Of a stretch of DNA of 64,000 nucleotides, positions 24,506 to 34,561 are shown piece by piece (positions within the stretch are counted from its first letter, which is position 1; each line of letters opens with the position of its first letter). The stretch is from an uncultured Bacteroidales bacterium (GTDB lineage Bacteria; Bacteroidota; Bacteroidia; Bacteroidales; Bacteroidaceae). Made by a program: the position numbers and the translations under genes. The notes beneath the pieces are model-generated. The model had not been told where the DNA came from. It did not search any database and saw only the letters and a program-made list of their open reading frames with translations. Where the stretch lies: contig CACZBX010000007.1 in assembly GCA_902779535.1 (NCBI GenBank), forward strand, positions 1-64,000, in the 5' to 3' direction.

Positions 24506-25964
24506 ACTTACCGACCTATTGACTTATAACGCCAAAGCCCCCATGATTTTCAGCAGTGGCTTGTTCATGTGGCTGTTTCTTGGCTTTATGCTGGTGTATG
24601 CCATCCTACGTAAGCGGGATACTGCCAGAATCATTTTTGTTACAATCTTCTCCTATTACTTTTATTATAAGAGTAGTGGCTTTTACTTCTTTCTCTTGGG
24701 CATTGTGACAGTAAATGATTTCTATCTGGCCCGGCAGATGAACATTACCACGACCAAGTGGAAACGTCAATTACTGGTCATAGCCAGTTTGTGTGTCAAC
24801 TTAGGTCTGTTATGCTACTTCAAGTACACGAATTTTTTCTATGAGATGCTCGCTCCATTGTGGGGAGGCACATTCCATACCTTGGATATTTTCCTTCCCG
24901 TAGGAATATCCTTCTTTACGTTCCAGTCGCTCAGTTATACCATCGATGTTTACCGCAGACAGCTACAACCATTAGACCATCTGCTGGACTATGCCTTCTA
25001 TGTTTCTTTTTTCCCTCAGTTGGTTGCTGGTCCGATTGTGCGAGCACGTGACTTCATTCCGCAAATACATCAGCCGCTCTGGGTAACGCGCGAGATGTTT
25101 GGTCAAGGTGTCTTCTTTATCCTCAGCGGTCTGTTTAAGAAGGCTGTAATCTCCGACTATATCAGCGTGAACTTTGTGGAGCGTATCTTCGACAATCCGG
25201 CTCTTTATTCCGGTATCGAAAACCTGTTTGGTATCTATGGCTATACGCTGCAAATCTATTGTGACTTCTCAGGATATAGCGATATGGCCATCGGTATTGC
25301 ATTACTGCTTGGTTTCCGTTTCCCTCTCAACTTCCGCTCACCTTATAAGTCGGAAAGTGTGACCGATTTTTGGCATCGCTGGCATATCTCCCTATCGACG
25401 TGGTTGAGGGATTACCTATATATATCATTAGGCGGTAACCGCAAAGGTAAGTTACGCACATACATCAACCTTTTGATAACCATGCTGTTGGGAGGATTAT
25501 GGCATGGTGCTTCCTACAATTTCATTGTTTGGGGCGGACTACATGGACTTGCCCTGGCTGCCCACAAAGGATGGCGTGATTTACAACATAAGCCGAAGAC
25601 CATTCATTCACATGGATGGAAGAAGACGGCAGCCATCATCCTGACTTTCCATTTCGTATGTCTTTGCTGGGTTTTCTTCAGGAACTCCACCTTCGAAGGG
25701 TCTATTACTATGTTGACACAGGTCTTCACCAATTTTCACGCGAGCATATTCCCACAATTGATCAGCGGATACAAAGGAGTATTCCTGCTAATGGCCATTG
25801 GATATTTGCTTCATTGGGCACCGGATGCTTGGCAAGAAAGATGTACAAAGTTGGTCATTAAGATGCCATTGATCGGAAAAGCTCTCCTATTCATTATACT
25901 TATTTATTTGATTATTCAAATAAAAAGTGCTGACGTACAACCATTTATTTATTTTCAGTTTTAG
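24483..25964 (+). CDS. MBOAT-family O-acyltransferase (AlgI/PatA-like)
   Basis: 493 residues from the ATG at 24483 (MWNLEWSKL), inside the end of the preceding gene. About 10-12 membrane helices. The MBOAT core is clear: DFWHRWHISLSTWLRDYLYI, GGNRKG and LLGGLWHGASYNFIVWGGLHG with the invariant His. AlgI-type proteins move acetyl groups across the inner membrane to periplasmic SGNH partners. Two such partners are encoded directly upstream. The acceptor polymer (peptidoglycan, capsule or other glycan) cannot be told from the sequence. Confidence 0.9.
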   Translation: MWNLEWSKLTDLLTYNAKAPMIFSSGLFMWLFLGFMLVYAILRKRDTARIIFVTIFSYYFYYKSSGFYFFLLGIVTVNDFYLARQMNITTTKWKRQLLVIASLCVNLGLLCYFKYTNFFYEMLAPLWGGTFHTLDIFLPVGISFFTFQSLSYTIDVYRRQLQPLDHLLDYAFYVSFFPQLVAGPIVRARDFIPQIHQPLWVTREMFGQGVFFILSGLFKKAVISDYISVNFVERIFDNPALYSGIENLFGIYGYTLQIYCDFSGYSDMAIGIALLLGFRFPLNFRSPYKSESVTDFWHRWHISLSTWLRDYLYISLGGNRKGKLRTYINLLITMLLGGLWHGASYNFIVWGGLHGLALAAHKGWRDLQHKPKTIHSHGWKKTAAIILTFHFVCLCWVFFRNSTFEGSITMLTQVFTNFHASIFPQLISGYKGVFLLMAIGYLLHWAPDAWQERCTKLVIKMPLIGKALLFIILIYLIIQIKSADVQPFIYFQF

Positions 25965-26198
25965 TCATCGTACTTTATTCTACACCTTTGTCATTTTGAA
26001 AGCCCATTTATTGGGATAAATCATGAATAAGAGAAAAACTTTCACTAGGAATCCAATATATTATAAAGTATATAACAAAATGACAGATGAATCATAAAGA
26101 GTTTGATACTTTCTATTGGTTATTCAAAAAGAAATATTTATTTTTATCCCCAAAAAGTGATAATTTAATATTATTCTTACAAACAAACCAAAAGAAAA

Positions 26199-27122
26199 AT
26201 GAATCAACAAACAAAAACGACAAGAAAACTATGGGTGATTATGGCTGTTTGTGCCATGTTCCTTTTGATGGGATGCAAGCATCATCCGACATTTGGCTAT
26301 GAGATTATTGTCTGTGGGGATGACAAAGTGCTAATCTTGGATCCTTCACAAACTGAAGGAGAAAAAGGAAAGGTTATTTGGGAATGGAAAGTATCGGAGG
26401 TCGCCGACCAACTTCCAAGTGAATACCAGCAACTATTACGGAATATGGATGAATGCAAGTTCACTGATCATAATCAAAAATTGATGTTGACTGCATCAGG
26501 AGGTGGGGCTATCCTTCTTGACCGTACCACTAAAAAATGTCTATTCTATGCAAAAGTACCAATGGCTCATTCCATCGAGAAACTTCCAGGAGATCGACTG
26601 GTTATAGCCTTATCAACACACCCCAAGGGAAACAGCATTGAAGTATATGACATCGACAAGCCTGAAAAAGTAGTCTTCCGGGACAGCCTTTATTCCGCAC
26701 ATGGCGTAGTATGGATGCCAAAAGAAAAGCGACTTTATGCCTTGGGATATGATGTTTTAAGAGCTTATTCTCTCAAAGACTGGGATAGCAAACATCCATC
26801 GCTGAAGTTGGAAGAAGAATTTGAAATGCCTTCTGAAGGCGGACATGACTTGGTTCCGATAGCCGACAACACACTACTTGTAACCAATCATAAAGGGACG
26901 TTCTACTTCAACACAAAAACAGGAGAATTCAACACTTTCGAACTTCTTGAGGATCTACCTAATATAAAATCGGTCAACTACAATCCGAAAGACCAACAAC
27001 TCATTTATACGAAAGCTGAGATTAGTTGGTGGACACATCACATCTATATGGAGCATCCGTCTCAAACCATTACGATCGACTCCATCAATCTTTATAAGGT
27101 CAGGACAACATCCATCTACTAA
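26199..27122 (+). CDS. Beta-propeller-like lipoprotein (DUF6528-like)
   Basis: 307 residues with a lipoprotein signal (MFLLMGC, Cys26). The mature part has repeating beta segments of the propeller type (ILDPSQ, LLDRTTKK, VYDIDKPEK, AYSLKDW, YFNTKTGEF). The start CGDDKVLILD resembles what I recall as DUF6528. It may bind a ligand or partner at the cell surface; no catalytic motif is seen. It is preceded by 234 bases of AT-rich DNA with no recognised feature and followed by a strong terminator. Confidence 0.7.
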   Translation: MNQQTKTTRKLWVIMAVCAMFLLMGCKHHPTFGYEIIVCGDDKVLILDPSQTEGEKGKVIWEWKVSEVADQLPSEYQQLLRNMDECKFTDHNQKLMLTASGGGAILLDRTTKKCLFYAKVPMAHSIEKLPGDRLVIALSTHPKGNSIEVYDIDKPEKVVFRDSLYSAHGVVWMPKEKRLYALGYDVLRAYSLKDWDSKHPSLKLEEEFEMPSEGGHDLVPIADNTLLVTNHKGTFYFNTKTGEFNTFELLEDLPNIKSVNYNPKDQQLIYTKAEISWWTHHIYMEHPSQTITIDSINLYKVRTTSIY

Positions 27123-27130
27123 TAATAAAA

Positions 27131-27154
27131 AGAGGGCGTACTAGTACGCCCTCT
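27131..27154. terminator. Bidirectional terminator between convergent genes
   Basis: Perfect palindrome with arms AGAGGGCGTA and TACGCCCTCT around CTAG, flanked by A and T runs. Confidence 0.88.
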
Positions 27155-27173
27155 CTATTATTCATATGTCCAT

Positions 27174-28457
27174 TTACTCATTTACTTCGTATTTGGCAAT
27201 CTTGTCCATATAGTATTGACGAACATCATTCCATTTGTAATAAGGATATTGGTCAGTCTTTACCGGCAAGCTTACTTCACGCTCGTTTAGCATGGCCTTT
27301 ACCAAAACATCTCCGCTCTTTCCTTTCTTTGGACGATAGAAAATAATCTGAATGTTACATGCCATCGGGAAGATACGATAGTTACGCCATTGTTCGTCTA
27401 ACTTATTCAAGTCGCTTACAGCCACACCGCAGTTTCCCAGTTCCAACAAGCAAGCCAGAGGCATCACACAAACCTCATGCCCAAAGCGAAGAGTTGCTTG
27501 CGTCGTAGTGATGGTATCGGCAGTAGCAATCATATTCTTTAGCAAATTCAGCTGACTGAACGGCATGATGCCACCAGTCTGAGGAGCTGCACCATAGTTC
27601 AAGTACCATCCTGCATTGTTTACACGCCACAAATCATACACTTCATCATCATTGAAGAGTGAATACAATTCGATATCGGTGTCATGGCTCTGCATATTCG
27701 AGGCAACATCAAAGAGCTGACGCATCAGGTTGCCGGCTTGCACATTATTATACACCCAATCCTGATCATTAAACAAAACCTTCATCAAACGGTCTGGATG
27801 TGTATTCTCATATCTGAACTTACTTAATTCCTCACGACCTTTACCTGCATTCTTGCGAACTTGACCTTCCCAAGGTGCATTCAGGTAATATTGAAAAGAT
27901 TCACTGACATCATTGTGGAAACGAGCAGTCGGGTTAGCGGCAGCCAGTTCCTCACATTCTGCTTCCATCGAAAGGATACAACGAATGACGACGGTACTAC
28001 GGGCATCAATAGGTACATTCTTCGTTTGAAAAATTTCCGGAAAGTTTTGTGCCATACGCTTACCGATACCATGATGCTGACGTTCGCCAACAGTAGTCAG
28101 TTCACCCAATCGGTTTATAGTCGTAGGATAAAAAGCCTCAAATTTTTTCAATACTTCCTCACCTTTAGCAGTCAGCTTACCGTGACGATGAGCTTCACGC
28201 AAAGTATTAAGTGGAGCATCATACTCTTGTTTACCAATTAACCAACGCGAACCATGACGCCCATAATGTGTCAAGTAGAATGGTTCATAACCTTTTGGGG
28301 CTGGTGTTAATGTCTCAGTGGACAATTGGTTATTGTAGTCTAAATAGTTACTTGCAGACAGGAATCTGTTTGCTTTTATTTCCTCGCGAGCTGTCTGTGC
28401 TTGCATTCCAAGTGTGAATACAGCTACAACTACTAAAAAGAAAAAACGTTTCATCAT
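27174..28457 (-). CDS. Secreted histidine-type (branch 2) acid phosphatase, MINPP/phytase-like
   Basis: 427 residues with a signal peptide ending near residue 21. The phosphohistidine motif RHGSR (67-71, in YLTHYGRHGSRW) and the second catalytic block FGHEVCVMP identify the histidine acid phosphatase clade 2. Bacteroidales homologues include multiple inositol-polyphosphate phosphatase-like phytases. It follows nagA by 29 bases on the same strand and may be the last gene of the GH92-GH2-nagA operon. A role on phosphorylated sugars of host glycans is possible; phytate is the main alternative. Confidence 0.88.
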   Translation of the reverse strand: MMKRFFFLVVVAVFTLGMQAQTAREEIKANRFLSASNYLDYNNQLSTETLTPAPKGYEPFYLTHYGRHGSRWLIGKQEYDAPLNTLREAHRHGKLTAKGEEVLKKFEAFYPTTINRLGELTTVGERQHHGIGKRMAQNFPEIFQTKNVPIDARSTVVIRCILSMEAECEELAAANPTARFHNDVSESFQYYLNAPWEGQVRKNAGKGREELSKFRYENTHPDRLMKVLFNDQDWVYNNVQAGNLMRQLFDVASNMQSHDTDIELYSLFNDDEVYDLWRVNNAGWYLNYGAAPQTGGIMPFSQLNLLKNMIATADTITTTQATLRFGHEVCVMPLACLLELGNCGVAVSDLNKLDEQWRNYRIFPMACNIQIIFYRPKKGKSGDVLVKAMLNEREVSLPVKTDQYPYYKWNDVRQYYMDKIAKYEVNE

Positions 28458-28486
28458 AAAAAATTTTATAGGTTAATATTTTATTT

Positions 28487-29632
28487 TCACACGAATTGCC
28501 CCCTCTGCCATACGGAGCGAACATTCAGGTCTTTGTCTAATAAGACAATATCTGCATCTTTTCCACGTTGCAATGAGCCTTTACGATGGTAAATACCCAT
28601 TCGCTTAGCTGGGGACTCGGACGCCATCCGCACCGCATCTTCCAATGGTATCTCAGCTTCATTTACCATAACACGAATCAATCGGTCCATCGTTGCAATA
28701 CTACCCGCCAAAGCAGAGTGATCACGCAGTTTAGCCACACCATCTTCAATGATTACTCGTTCGTCAAAAGCCACGACAGAATCACAACCGGCAGGAGCCA
28801 AAGCATCTGTAACCAAGGAAGTGTTCTCTACTCCTTTTATCTGGTAAACGAGGCGAAGGATAGCAGGTGGTACATGTTTCCCGTCAGCAATCAGTTCAAC
28901 GGTCATGTCTCTAAGCAGATATACGCTTTCAACCGTTCCTTCATGTTTGTATTCACCTTCCTTGTGAAAGCCTTTCATGCCATTATACAGATGAGTAGCA
29001 TGAGTAAACCCATGATTCCACGCCTCCTTCATAACCGGATAATCAGCTGTGGTATGTGCAACGCCGGCAACCAAGCCATGTTGGAAAATAAAAGAGCCAA
29101 AGTCCATTGCACCCTCCATCTCGGGGGCAGCATCCCATCTTCGAATACAAGGGTAATGGTTGACTAATGTCTGATATTCCTCCGGTTTCGGTTTCCGAAT
29201 GTATTGCGGCATCTGGCCACCAGCCATTGAAGGATTCAAATAAGGTCCCTCCAGGTGTAAACCGATAATAGGAGTATCGGCCGATTGCATTCTTCTTGTA
29301 GTTTCTTCAGCGGACTGCTCTATCATGGATAAAGACGATGAAGCGAGTGTGGCCAATATGCCGGTAGTACCTTTTTTCAGATGTGTCCTTATCACAGTAT
29401 CAAAAGCTTCCACTGTACCTTCCATAAAGTCTCTTCCACCACCGCCATGGATGTGCAAATCGATGAATCCCGGCACGACGAAACAATTGGAAGCATCTAC
29501 ACATTCTCCGTCAAAACATTCAATATTCCCTGTCGTTATCTCTTCAATTAAACCATCGCACACTACGACAGAAGCTGGAGAGAGCCAACCTTGAGGAGTC
29601 AGCACTTTACCGTTTTGTATCAGTATCCGCAT
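28487..29632 (-). CDS. nagA: N-acetylglucosamine-6-phosphate deacetylase
   Basis: 381 residues, normal for NagA. Amidohydrolase motifs: PGFIDLHIHGGGG, HLEGPYLNPSMAG (metal Glu), AHTTADYP, THLYNGMKG and VTDALAPAG (catalytic Asp). It removes the acetyl group from GlcNAc-6-phosphate in the cytoplasm, before NagB. The start codon is one base from the end of the GH2 gene. Together with GH92 and GH2 it indicates use of mannose, galactose and GlcNAc from N-glycans. No nagB is nearby. Confidence 0.95.
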   Translation of the reverse strand: MRILIQNGKVLTPQGWLSPASVVVCDGLIEEITTGNIECFDGECVDASNCFVVPGFIDLHIHGGGGRDFMEGTVEAFDTVIRTHLKKGTTGILATLASSSLSMIEQSAEETTRRMQSADTPIIGLHLEGPYLNPSMAGGQMPQYIRKPKPEEYQTLVNHYPCIRRWDAAPEMEGAMDFGSFIFQHGLVAGVAHTTADYPVMKEAWNHGFTHATHLYNGMKGFHKEGEYKHEGTVESVYLLRDMTVELIADGKHVPPAILRLVYQIKGVENTSLVTDALAPAGCDSVVAFDERVIIEDGVAKLRDHSALAGSIATMDRLIRVMVNEAEIPLEDAVRMASESPAKRMGIYHRKGSLQRGKDADIVLLDKDLNVRSVWQRGQFV

Positions 29633-29633
29633 C

Positions 29634-32111
29634 TTACTTACTCTCCAGTTGAATAATGCCCGACTGTAAACCTTTACCTTTGGCAGTCAATGTGATATGA
29701 CCAGCTTTCTCAGTAGTTTGTACCACTGCTGTCATCATGCCATTGAACACTTTCATACGTGGTTGATGGAAAAGTTCAAGAGATGTAGCATCCCCATTGG
29801 CTCCTGCACGATAAGTACCTGCGCCTTTTACTTGATAAGAAATGCTCATCTGAGCATCAGGGCAAAGGTTTCCATTCTTATCGACAACTTTTACCGTAAC
29901 AAATGCCAAATCTTTCCCGTCAGCTTTCAAGACAGAACGATCTGCTTCCAATACAATATGATGCGGCTTGCCTGCCGTATGGATTTCTTTTTCTGCAACC
30001 GCTTTACCTTGAGCATCATAAGCTACTACTTTGACCGTTCCCGGCTCATAGCGAGTATCCATCCACATCAGACGATAACGTTGTTGACGCTTTAACTGTG
30101 CTAATGATAAAGAGTCGGCACTATTTTCAACAGTGACAGACAGATCTTTCGTACGTTTACCCTGACTTTTTCCATTGATAAACAACTCTGCTGATGGATA
30201 GTTCGTATAGACAAATATCGGCGTTACCTCACCCTCTCTTCCAGGCCATGTCCAATGAGGTAAGATATGTAATGTTTCCTCCTTCTTGTTCCAATGACTA
30301 CGATAAAGATAGAAACGGTCTTTAGGAATGCCAGCCAAGTCGACAATTCCAAATAGCGACGAATGACTTGGCCAATCCGTATAATATGGAGTCGGTTCAC
30401 CCAAATAATCAAAGCCTGTCCACACAAATTCTCCAATAGCCCAAGGTTTATCCTCATACCAGAGCCAGTTATCTTCAGGAAGTTCGGACCACGAACAATA
30501 ATCTAAATCGTATGATGACAACTGGTGATCAGCATATTTCTTCGAATGTTGCCGAATAACCGGAAATTTATATATACCACGTGAACTAACTGTCGAGGCT
30601 GTTTCACTCCCCAAAATGATCTGCTGAGGCAAACGGTTATATGCCTCTTGAATGCGATTTGCACGATAGTTCAAGGCGGGAATATCCATCAAAGCAGCAG
30701 TACCATTATCAAGCACATCGCTTACTCTGTCCATTCCTTGAGTTACCGGACGAGTTGGGTCCTCCCGGTGACAGATTTCTTGCAACCGATATGCTAATTT
30801 GATGTCAACAGATTGATCAGGAACTTCATTACCAATACACCACATCACGACACTTGGATTGTTTCGATAATGATGAATCAAGTTCACTAAATCCTTTTCA
30901 ACCCATTCATCAAAGAGTTTGTTGTATCCATTCTTCACCTTAGGTGTCTTCCACTCGTCAAACGACTCGAGCATCAGCATCATACCCATCTCATCACATG
31001 CTTGAACCAGTTCTGGAGCAGGCATATTGTGAGAAGTACGGATTGCATTCGCCCCCATATCCTTCATAATACGGATTTGTCGACGAATGGCTGCATCATT
31101 CACTGCAGAGCCAATAGGACCAAGGTCATGATGATTGCATACCCCTTGGAATTTTATTGGTTTTCCGTTAAGGAAAGCACCCTTACCCGGAACAATCTCC
31201 AACTTACGAATTCCAAATCGGGTGGAATATGTATCTTTCAACTGATTATCAGCATAGATCTTTGAGACAGCCGTATACAATTCCGGAGTTTCAGGCGACC
31301 ATAACTTTGGTTGCTTTACTTCAAAAGTCTGCTCAAAAAGATGCTTATCAAAAGCACTCAACGATGATTTCTCTACTGCTATTTGTTTCCCTTGCGGATC
31401 AAGGATACAAGTCTCAATCTGATAGTCTTTACTTGCATCCGAGTATTCAAGTGATGTTTTCAAAACAACCTTCGCCTGCTGTTCATTCACGATTGGTGTC
31501 GTAAGGTATGTTCCCCAAGTCGGCACGTGAACATCGTCGGTTATCTCAAGATGGACATTTCGGTAAAGACCGGCACCCGGGTACCAACGCGAACAATCCG
31601 TATCATTCTCTAGCCGGACAGCCAATTCATTGGTCTTACCAACATTCAAATAAGGTGTAGCATCAATATAAAATGAGTTATAGCCATACGGCCAGGCGCC
31701 AGCTTCCTTTCCATTGATAAAAATCTTCGCGTGGCTCATGGCACCATCAATGATGAAGGTTGCCTTTTTACCTTTCTGGAAAGCAGGTGCTTCAAAAGCA
31801 AGCCGATACCATCCTACACCAACGAAAGGGAGGCCACCTGTCCGGCCTGCATGTTCCATTGCTTCTTTCTGTCCATCTTGCACGATGGCTACCCTTTGCA
31901 TATCATTCTTAGCACTAAAAGGACCATAGATGGCCCAGTCATGTGGTATGGTAACCTTTTGCCATGATGAATCATCATAATCTGCTTGTGCAAAGATACT
32001 CTGATCTTCCCGAGTAAATCTCCAATTCTTCTCAAATGTCTGCATACTTCTCTCTTGAGCGAAGAGCGATAATGTGCAGAATAATCCTATTGCCAATACT
32101 CCTTTTCTCAT
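29634..32111 (-). CDS. GH2 family beta-galactosidase-like enzyme
   Basis: 825 residues with a signal peptide ending near residue 18. The GH2 order is visible: sugar-binding domain (WRFTREDQ, IPHDWAIYGPF), immunoglobulin-like domain, then a TIM barrel with acid/base Glu in VVMWCIGNEVPDQ and nucleophile Glu in ILGSETAS. C-terminal beta domains follow (the DUF4982 type is likely). It acts in the periplasm or at the surface and removes terminal beta-galactose or a related residue. It lies four bases after GH92 and one base before nagA. Confidence 0.92.
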   Translation of the reverse strand: MRKGVLAIGLFCTLSLFAQERSMQTFEKNWRFTREDQSIFAQADYDDSSWQKVTIPHDWAIYGPFSAKNDMQRVAIVQDGQKEAMEHAGRTGGLPFVGVGWYRLAFEAPAFQKGKKATFIIDGAMSHAKIFINGKEAGAWPYGYNSFYIDATPYLNVGKTNELAVRLENDTDCSRWYPGAGLYRNVHLEITDDVHVPTWGTYLTTPIVNEQQAKVVLKTSLEYSDASKDYQIETCILDPQGKQIAVEKSSLSAFDKHLFEQTFEVKQPKLWSPETPELYTAVSKIYADNQLKDTYSTRFGIRKLEIVPGKGAFLNGKPIKFQGVCNHHDLGPIGSAVNDAAIRRQIRIMKDMGANAIRTSHNMPAPELVQACDEMGMMLMLESFDEWKTPKVKNGYNKLFDEWVEKDLVNLIHHYRNNPSVVMWCIGNEVPDQSVDIKLAYRLQEICHREDPTRPVTQGMDRVSDVLDNGTAALMDIPALNYRANRIQEAYNRLPQQIILGSETASTVSSRGIYKFPVIRQHSKKYADHQLSSYDLDYCSWSELPEDNWLWYEDKPWAIGEFVWTGFDYLGEPTPYYTDWPSHSSLFGIVDLAGIPKDRFYLYRSHWNKKEETLHILPHWTWPGREGEVTPIFVYTNYPSAELFINGKSQGKRTKDLSVTVENSADSLSLAQLKRQQRYRLMWMDTRYEPGTVKVVAYDAQGKAVAEKEIHTAGKPHHIVLEADRSVLKADGKDLAFVTVKVVDKNGNLCPDAQMSISYQVKGAGTYRAGANGDATSLELFHQPRMKVFNGMMTAVVQTTEKAGHITLTAKGKGLQSGIIQLESK

Positions 32112-32115
32112 GTTA

Positions 32116-34362
32116 TTACTTTTGATTTGATGTCGTTATAAATACAATTTCTCCAGCATCTACCAAATCGTCATGATCAACACGAAGATTAGTGGTCTTA
32201 TGCTTACCTATTCTTATTTCCTTAATATAGTCTCCATTCCCTTCCTTTCGGATAACGAGTTGACTTTTCTTCCAATATTTCGAGTCCAACTGGATCGTTA
32301 TTTCATCAAAGGTCGGAGTCGTAAAGGTATATTTAGGTACACCTGGACAATCTGGGTAAAAGCCCATCATACTGAACACCGCCCATGCCGACATGGTTCC
32401 CGTGTCATCATTTCCTGGTATGCCATCGGGCTTATCTGTAAAATGTTTTGCCAACAATTCCTTTACCAACTTTTGCGTTCGCCAACCCTCGCCGGCAAAC
32501 TGACTGAACAAATAAGGATATGCGATATCCGGTTCGTTGGCAGGATCAAAATAGCCTTTATCAAAAACAGATTGAAGTCGATTCACAAAAATCCGATCTC
32601 CTCCCATCAATTGAGCCAGACCTTTAATATCATGCGGCACATAAAAGGTATAGTTCCATGCATTCCCTTCATGAAAGCCCGGACTTGGAGCAAAGTCGGC
32701 GCCTTCTTTCGGATCGAATGGATCATAAAACTTTCCATCCGATGTTATCGGGCAGAACGTCCCATATTCTTTTCGGTAGTAATGCTTGTAGCCAAGAGAA
32801 CGCTTGCGGAAAAGTTTCTCATCTTCTTTCTTTTTCAGAGACTTTGCCAAATCAGCCAGAGCATTATCAGCCACATAATACTCTAAAGCATGCGAAACAG
32901 AATTGTCATACTGCTCCGTCATCGGGACATATCCCTTATCCATATAGGCATCATTATCAGGTCGCAACGGATTATCTTTCCCCGGTGTGACTGCCGATTT
33001 TCTCATAGCCTTATATGCACGGTCGATATCAAAGTCTTGTAATCCTTTTAACCAAGTATCTACAATTACGGGGATGGCAGGGTCACCTTCCATTGTATAT
33101 GTCTCTCTTCCAAAAAGTTCCCACTTAGGCAGCCAACCACTCTCGTTATACATGGAAATCATTGAATTAACCATATCCAATTGTCGATCAGGGAAGATCA
33201 ACGTCATCAGCTGGTGTAGGTTACGATAAGTATCCCACAACGAGAAGACGGTATAGCGGTTACGATTCGTCGTAAAGAACTTTTCTCCTTCCAATTGAGG
33301 AAACTGTCCGCTAACATCTTGAAGGATATTCGGATGGATAAGCGTATGGTACAATGCCGTATAGAACACACGTTTCTGTTCCTCCGTCCCACCTTTCACC
33401 TGAATACGTGAGAGATCTTCATTCCATCTTGTTTTCGCTTGGGTAAGCAGACGCTCGAAGGTGGTTCCGAATGGCTGTTCCTTTTCAAGATTCATTCGTG
33501 CATTGGCAATGCTGACGAATGACACACCTATACTGACTTCAATAACTTCATCCTCCTGAGTATCGAATGAAAAAAATGCACCGATGTCATCTCCACTCAA
33601 TTCTTTTGAATACTTATGATAGAGCTTATACTGCCCTGCTGTGTTATCCCATTGTGCTTCCACGCCCATCGGACGCATTTTCTTCCAATATCCACGATGG
33701 GATGGCATCTTACTCAACCTCATCACAAAGTATATTGGGAACACTGCATCTTGGTTATAGCAGAATGTACCCAATAGTTTTGTACCTTCGATCTCACGAT
33801 CATTGACAAAGCGTAACATTGCCCCACTCTCATTGGTCAATCCTTCGCCAAGATTCATTAATATATGACTTTTCCCCTTCGGAAAGGTGAAGCGTGCAAT
33901 GCTTGTCCGCAAGGATGCCGTCATCTCACAAAGAATATTGTATTTCGAAAGACGATTGGAATAATAGCCGGGAGTAGCCTTCTCATCCGAATAAGTACTT
34001 CCATAATGATGATAGTCCACGTCCAACTCACCCGTCGTAGGCATCAGTAGTAATGAGCTCATCTCCGGGCAACCCACTCCACTCAAGTTCACATGAGCGA
34101 AACCCGTAAGAAACTTATTATTATATTCATAAGGAGTGGACCACCAACGAGAGTCCTTTTCATATTTATTGGCCGACTCACCTCCCATCACGTTAAAGGG
34201 AGTAACCGACATCAATCCTTGAGGACACAACGCACCAGGATTTGTCGTACCAAAATTTGTTGTCCCTATAAAAGGATCTACATAATCAACAGGAGACTTC
34301 TGCGCCTGTACGGCTAAGATCAAAAGCCAGAACCAACTCACTAGGAAGAATAATCTTTTCAT
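32116..34362 (-). CDS. GH92 family alpha-mannosidase
   Basis: 748 residues from the ATG at 34362, chosen for its signal peptide (LFFLVSWFWLLILAVQAQ); the frame is open 31 codons further but those are not secretion-like. Family blocks: VDPFIGTTNFGTTNPGALCPQG, here spanning about residues 26-47, GFAHVNLSGVGC, FSLWDTYRN and the C-terminal GNDDTGTMSAWAVFSMMGFYP region with catalytic acids. GH92 enzymes are calcium-dependent exo-alpha-mannosidases, mainly on N-glycans. First gene of the glycan operon, four bases before the GH2 gene. Confidence 0.94.
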   Translation of the reverse strand: MKRLFFLVSWFWLLILAVQAQKSPVDYVDPFIGTTNFGTTNPGALCPQGLMSVTPFNVMGGESANKYEKDSRWWSTPYEYNNKFLTGFAHVNLSGVGCPEMSSLLLMPTTGELDVDYHHYGSTYSDEKATPGYYSNRLSKYNILCEMTASLRTSIARFTFPKGKSHILMNLGEGLTNESGAMLRFVNDREIEGTKLLGTFCYNQDAVFPIYFVMRLSKMPSHRGYWKKMRPMGVEAQWDNTAGQYKLYHKYSKELSGDDIGAFFSFDTQEDEVIEVSIGVSFVSIANARMNLEKEQPFGTTFERLLTQAKTRWNEDLSRIQVKGGTEEQKRVFYTALYHTLIHPNILQDVSGQFPQLEGEKFFTTNRNRYTVFSLWDTYRNLHQLMTLIFPDRQLDMVNSMISMYNESGWLPKWELFGRETYTMEGDPAIPVIVDTWLKGLQDFDIDRAYKAMRKSAVTPGKDNPLRPDNDAYMDKGYVPMTEQYDNSVSHALEYYVADNALADLAKSLKKKEDEKLFRKRSLGYKHYYRKEYGTFCPITSDGKFYDPFDPKEGADFAPSPGFHEGNAWNYTFYVPHDIKGLAQLMGGDRIFVNRLQSVFDKGYFDPANEPDIAYPYLFSQFAGEGWRTQKLVKELLAKHFTDKPDGIPGNDDTGTMSAWAVFSMMGFYPDCPGVPKYTFTTPTFDEITIQLDSKYWKKSQLVIRKEGNGDYIKEIRIGKHKTTNLRVDHDDLVDAGEIVFITTSNQK

Positions 34363-34549
34363 GATGATGTCATATAAAGACTTTATGGTTGTAAAAATAG
34401 TCTTTTTTGACGGTATCAGCAAATAAAAGGGCTTTTTTCGGACGACAGAGACCAAATATAACGAACAAACAGATACTTTAAGTTTCTTAAAAACTTTATT
34501 AAAGGCTTGTTTTTTCTTAACAATTCTTATCCATCATCTCTTTTTTTCG
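34363..34549. other. AT-rich divergent spacer before the B12 riboswitch
   Basis: The stretch between the GH92 start and the btuB leader holds promoter regions for both directions, but I can point to no consensus pair for GH92. No small gene is visible. Confidence 0.4.
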
Positions 34550-34557
34550 TAACTTCG
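34550..34557 (+). promoter_or_regulatory. Probable -7 element of the btu operon
   Basis: TAACTTCG, one mismatch from TAnnTTTG, placed about 10 bases before the first paired bases of the cobalamin riboswitch, as expected if transcription starts just upstream of it. Confidence 0.45.
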
Positions 34558-34561
34558 CACC

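Noticed and set aside
32116-34455. Longer GH92 reading
   Set aside because: The extra 31 codons do not look like a secretion signal and the internal ATG at 34362 opens a normal signal peptide.
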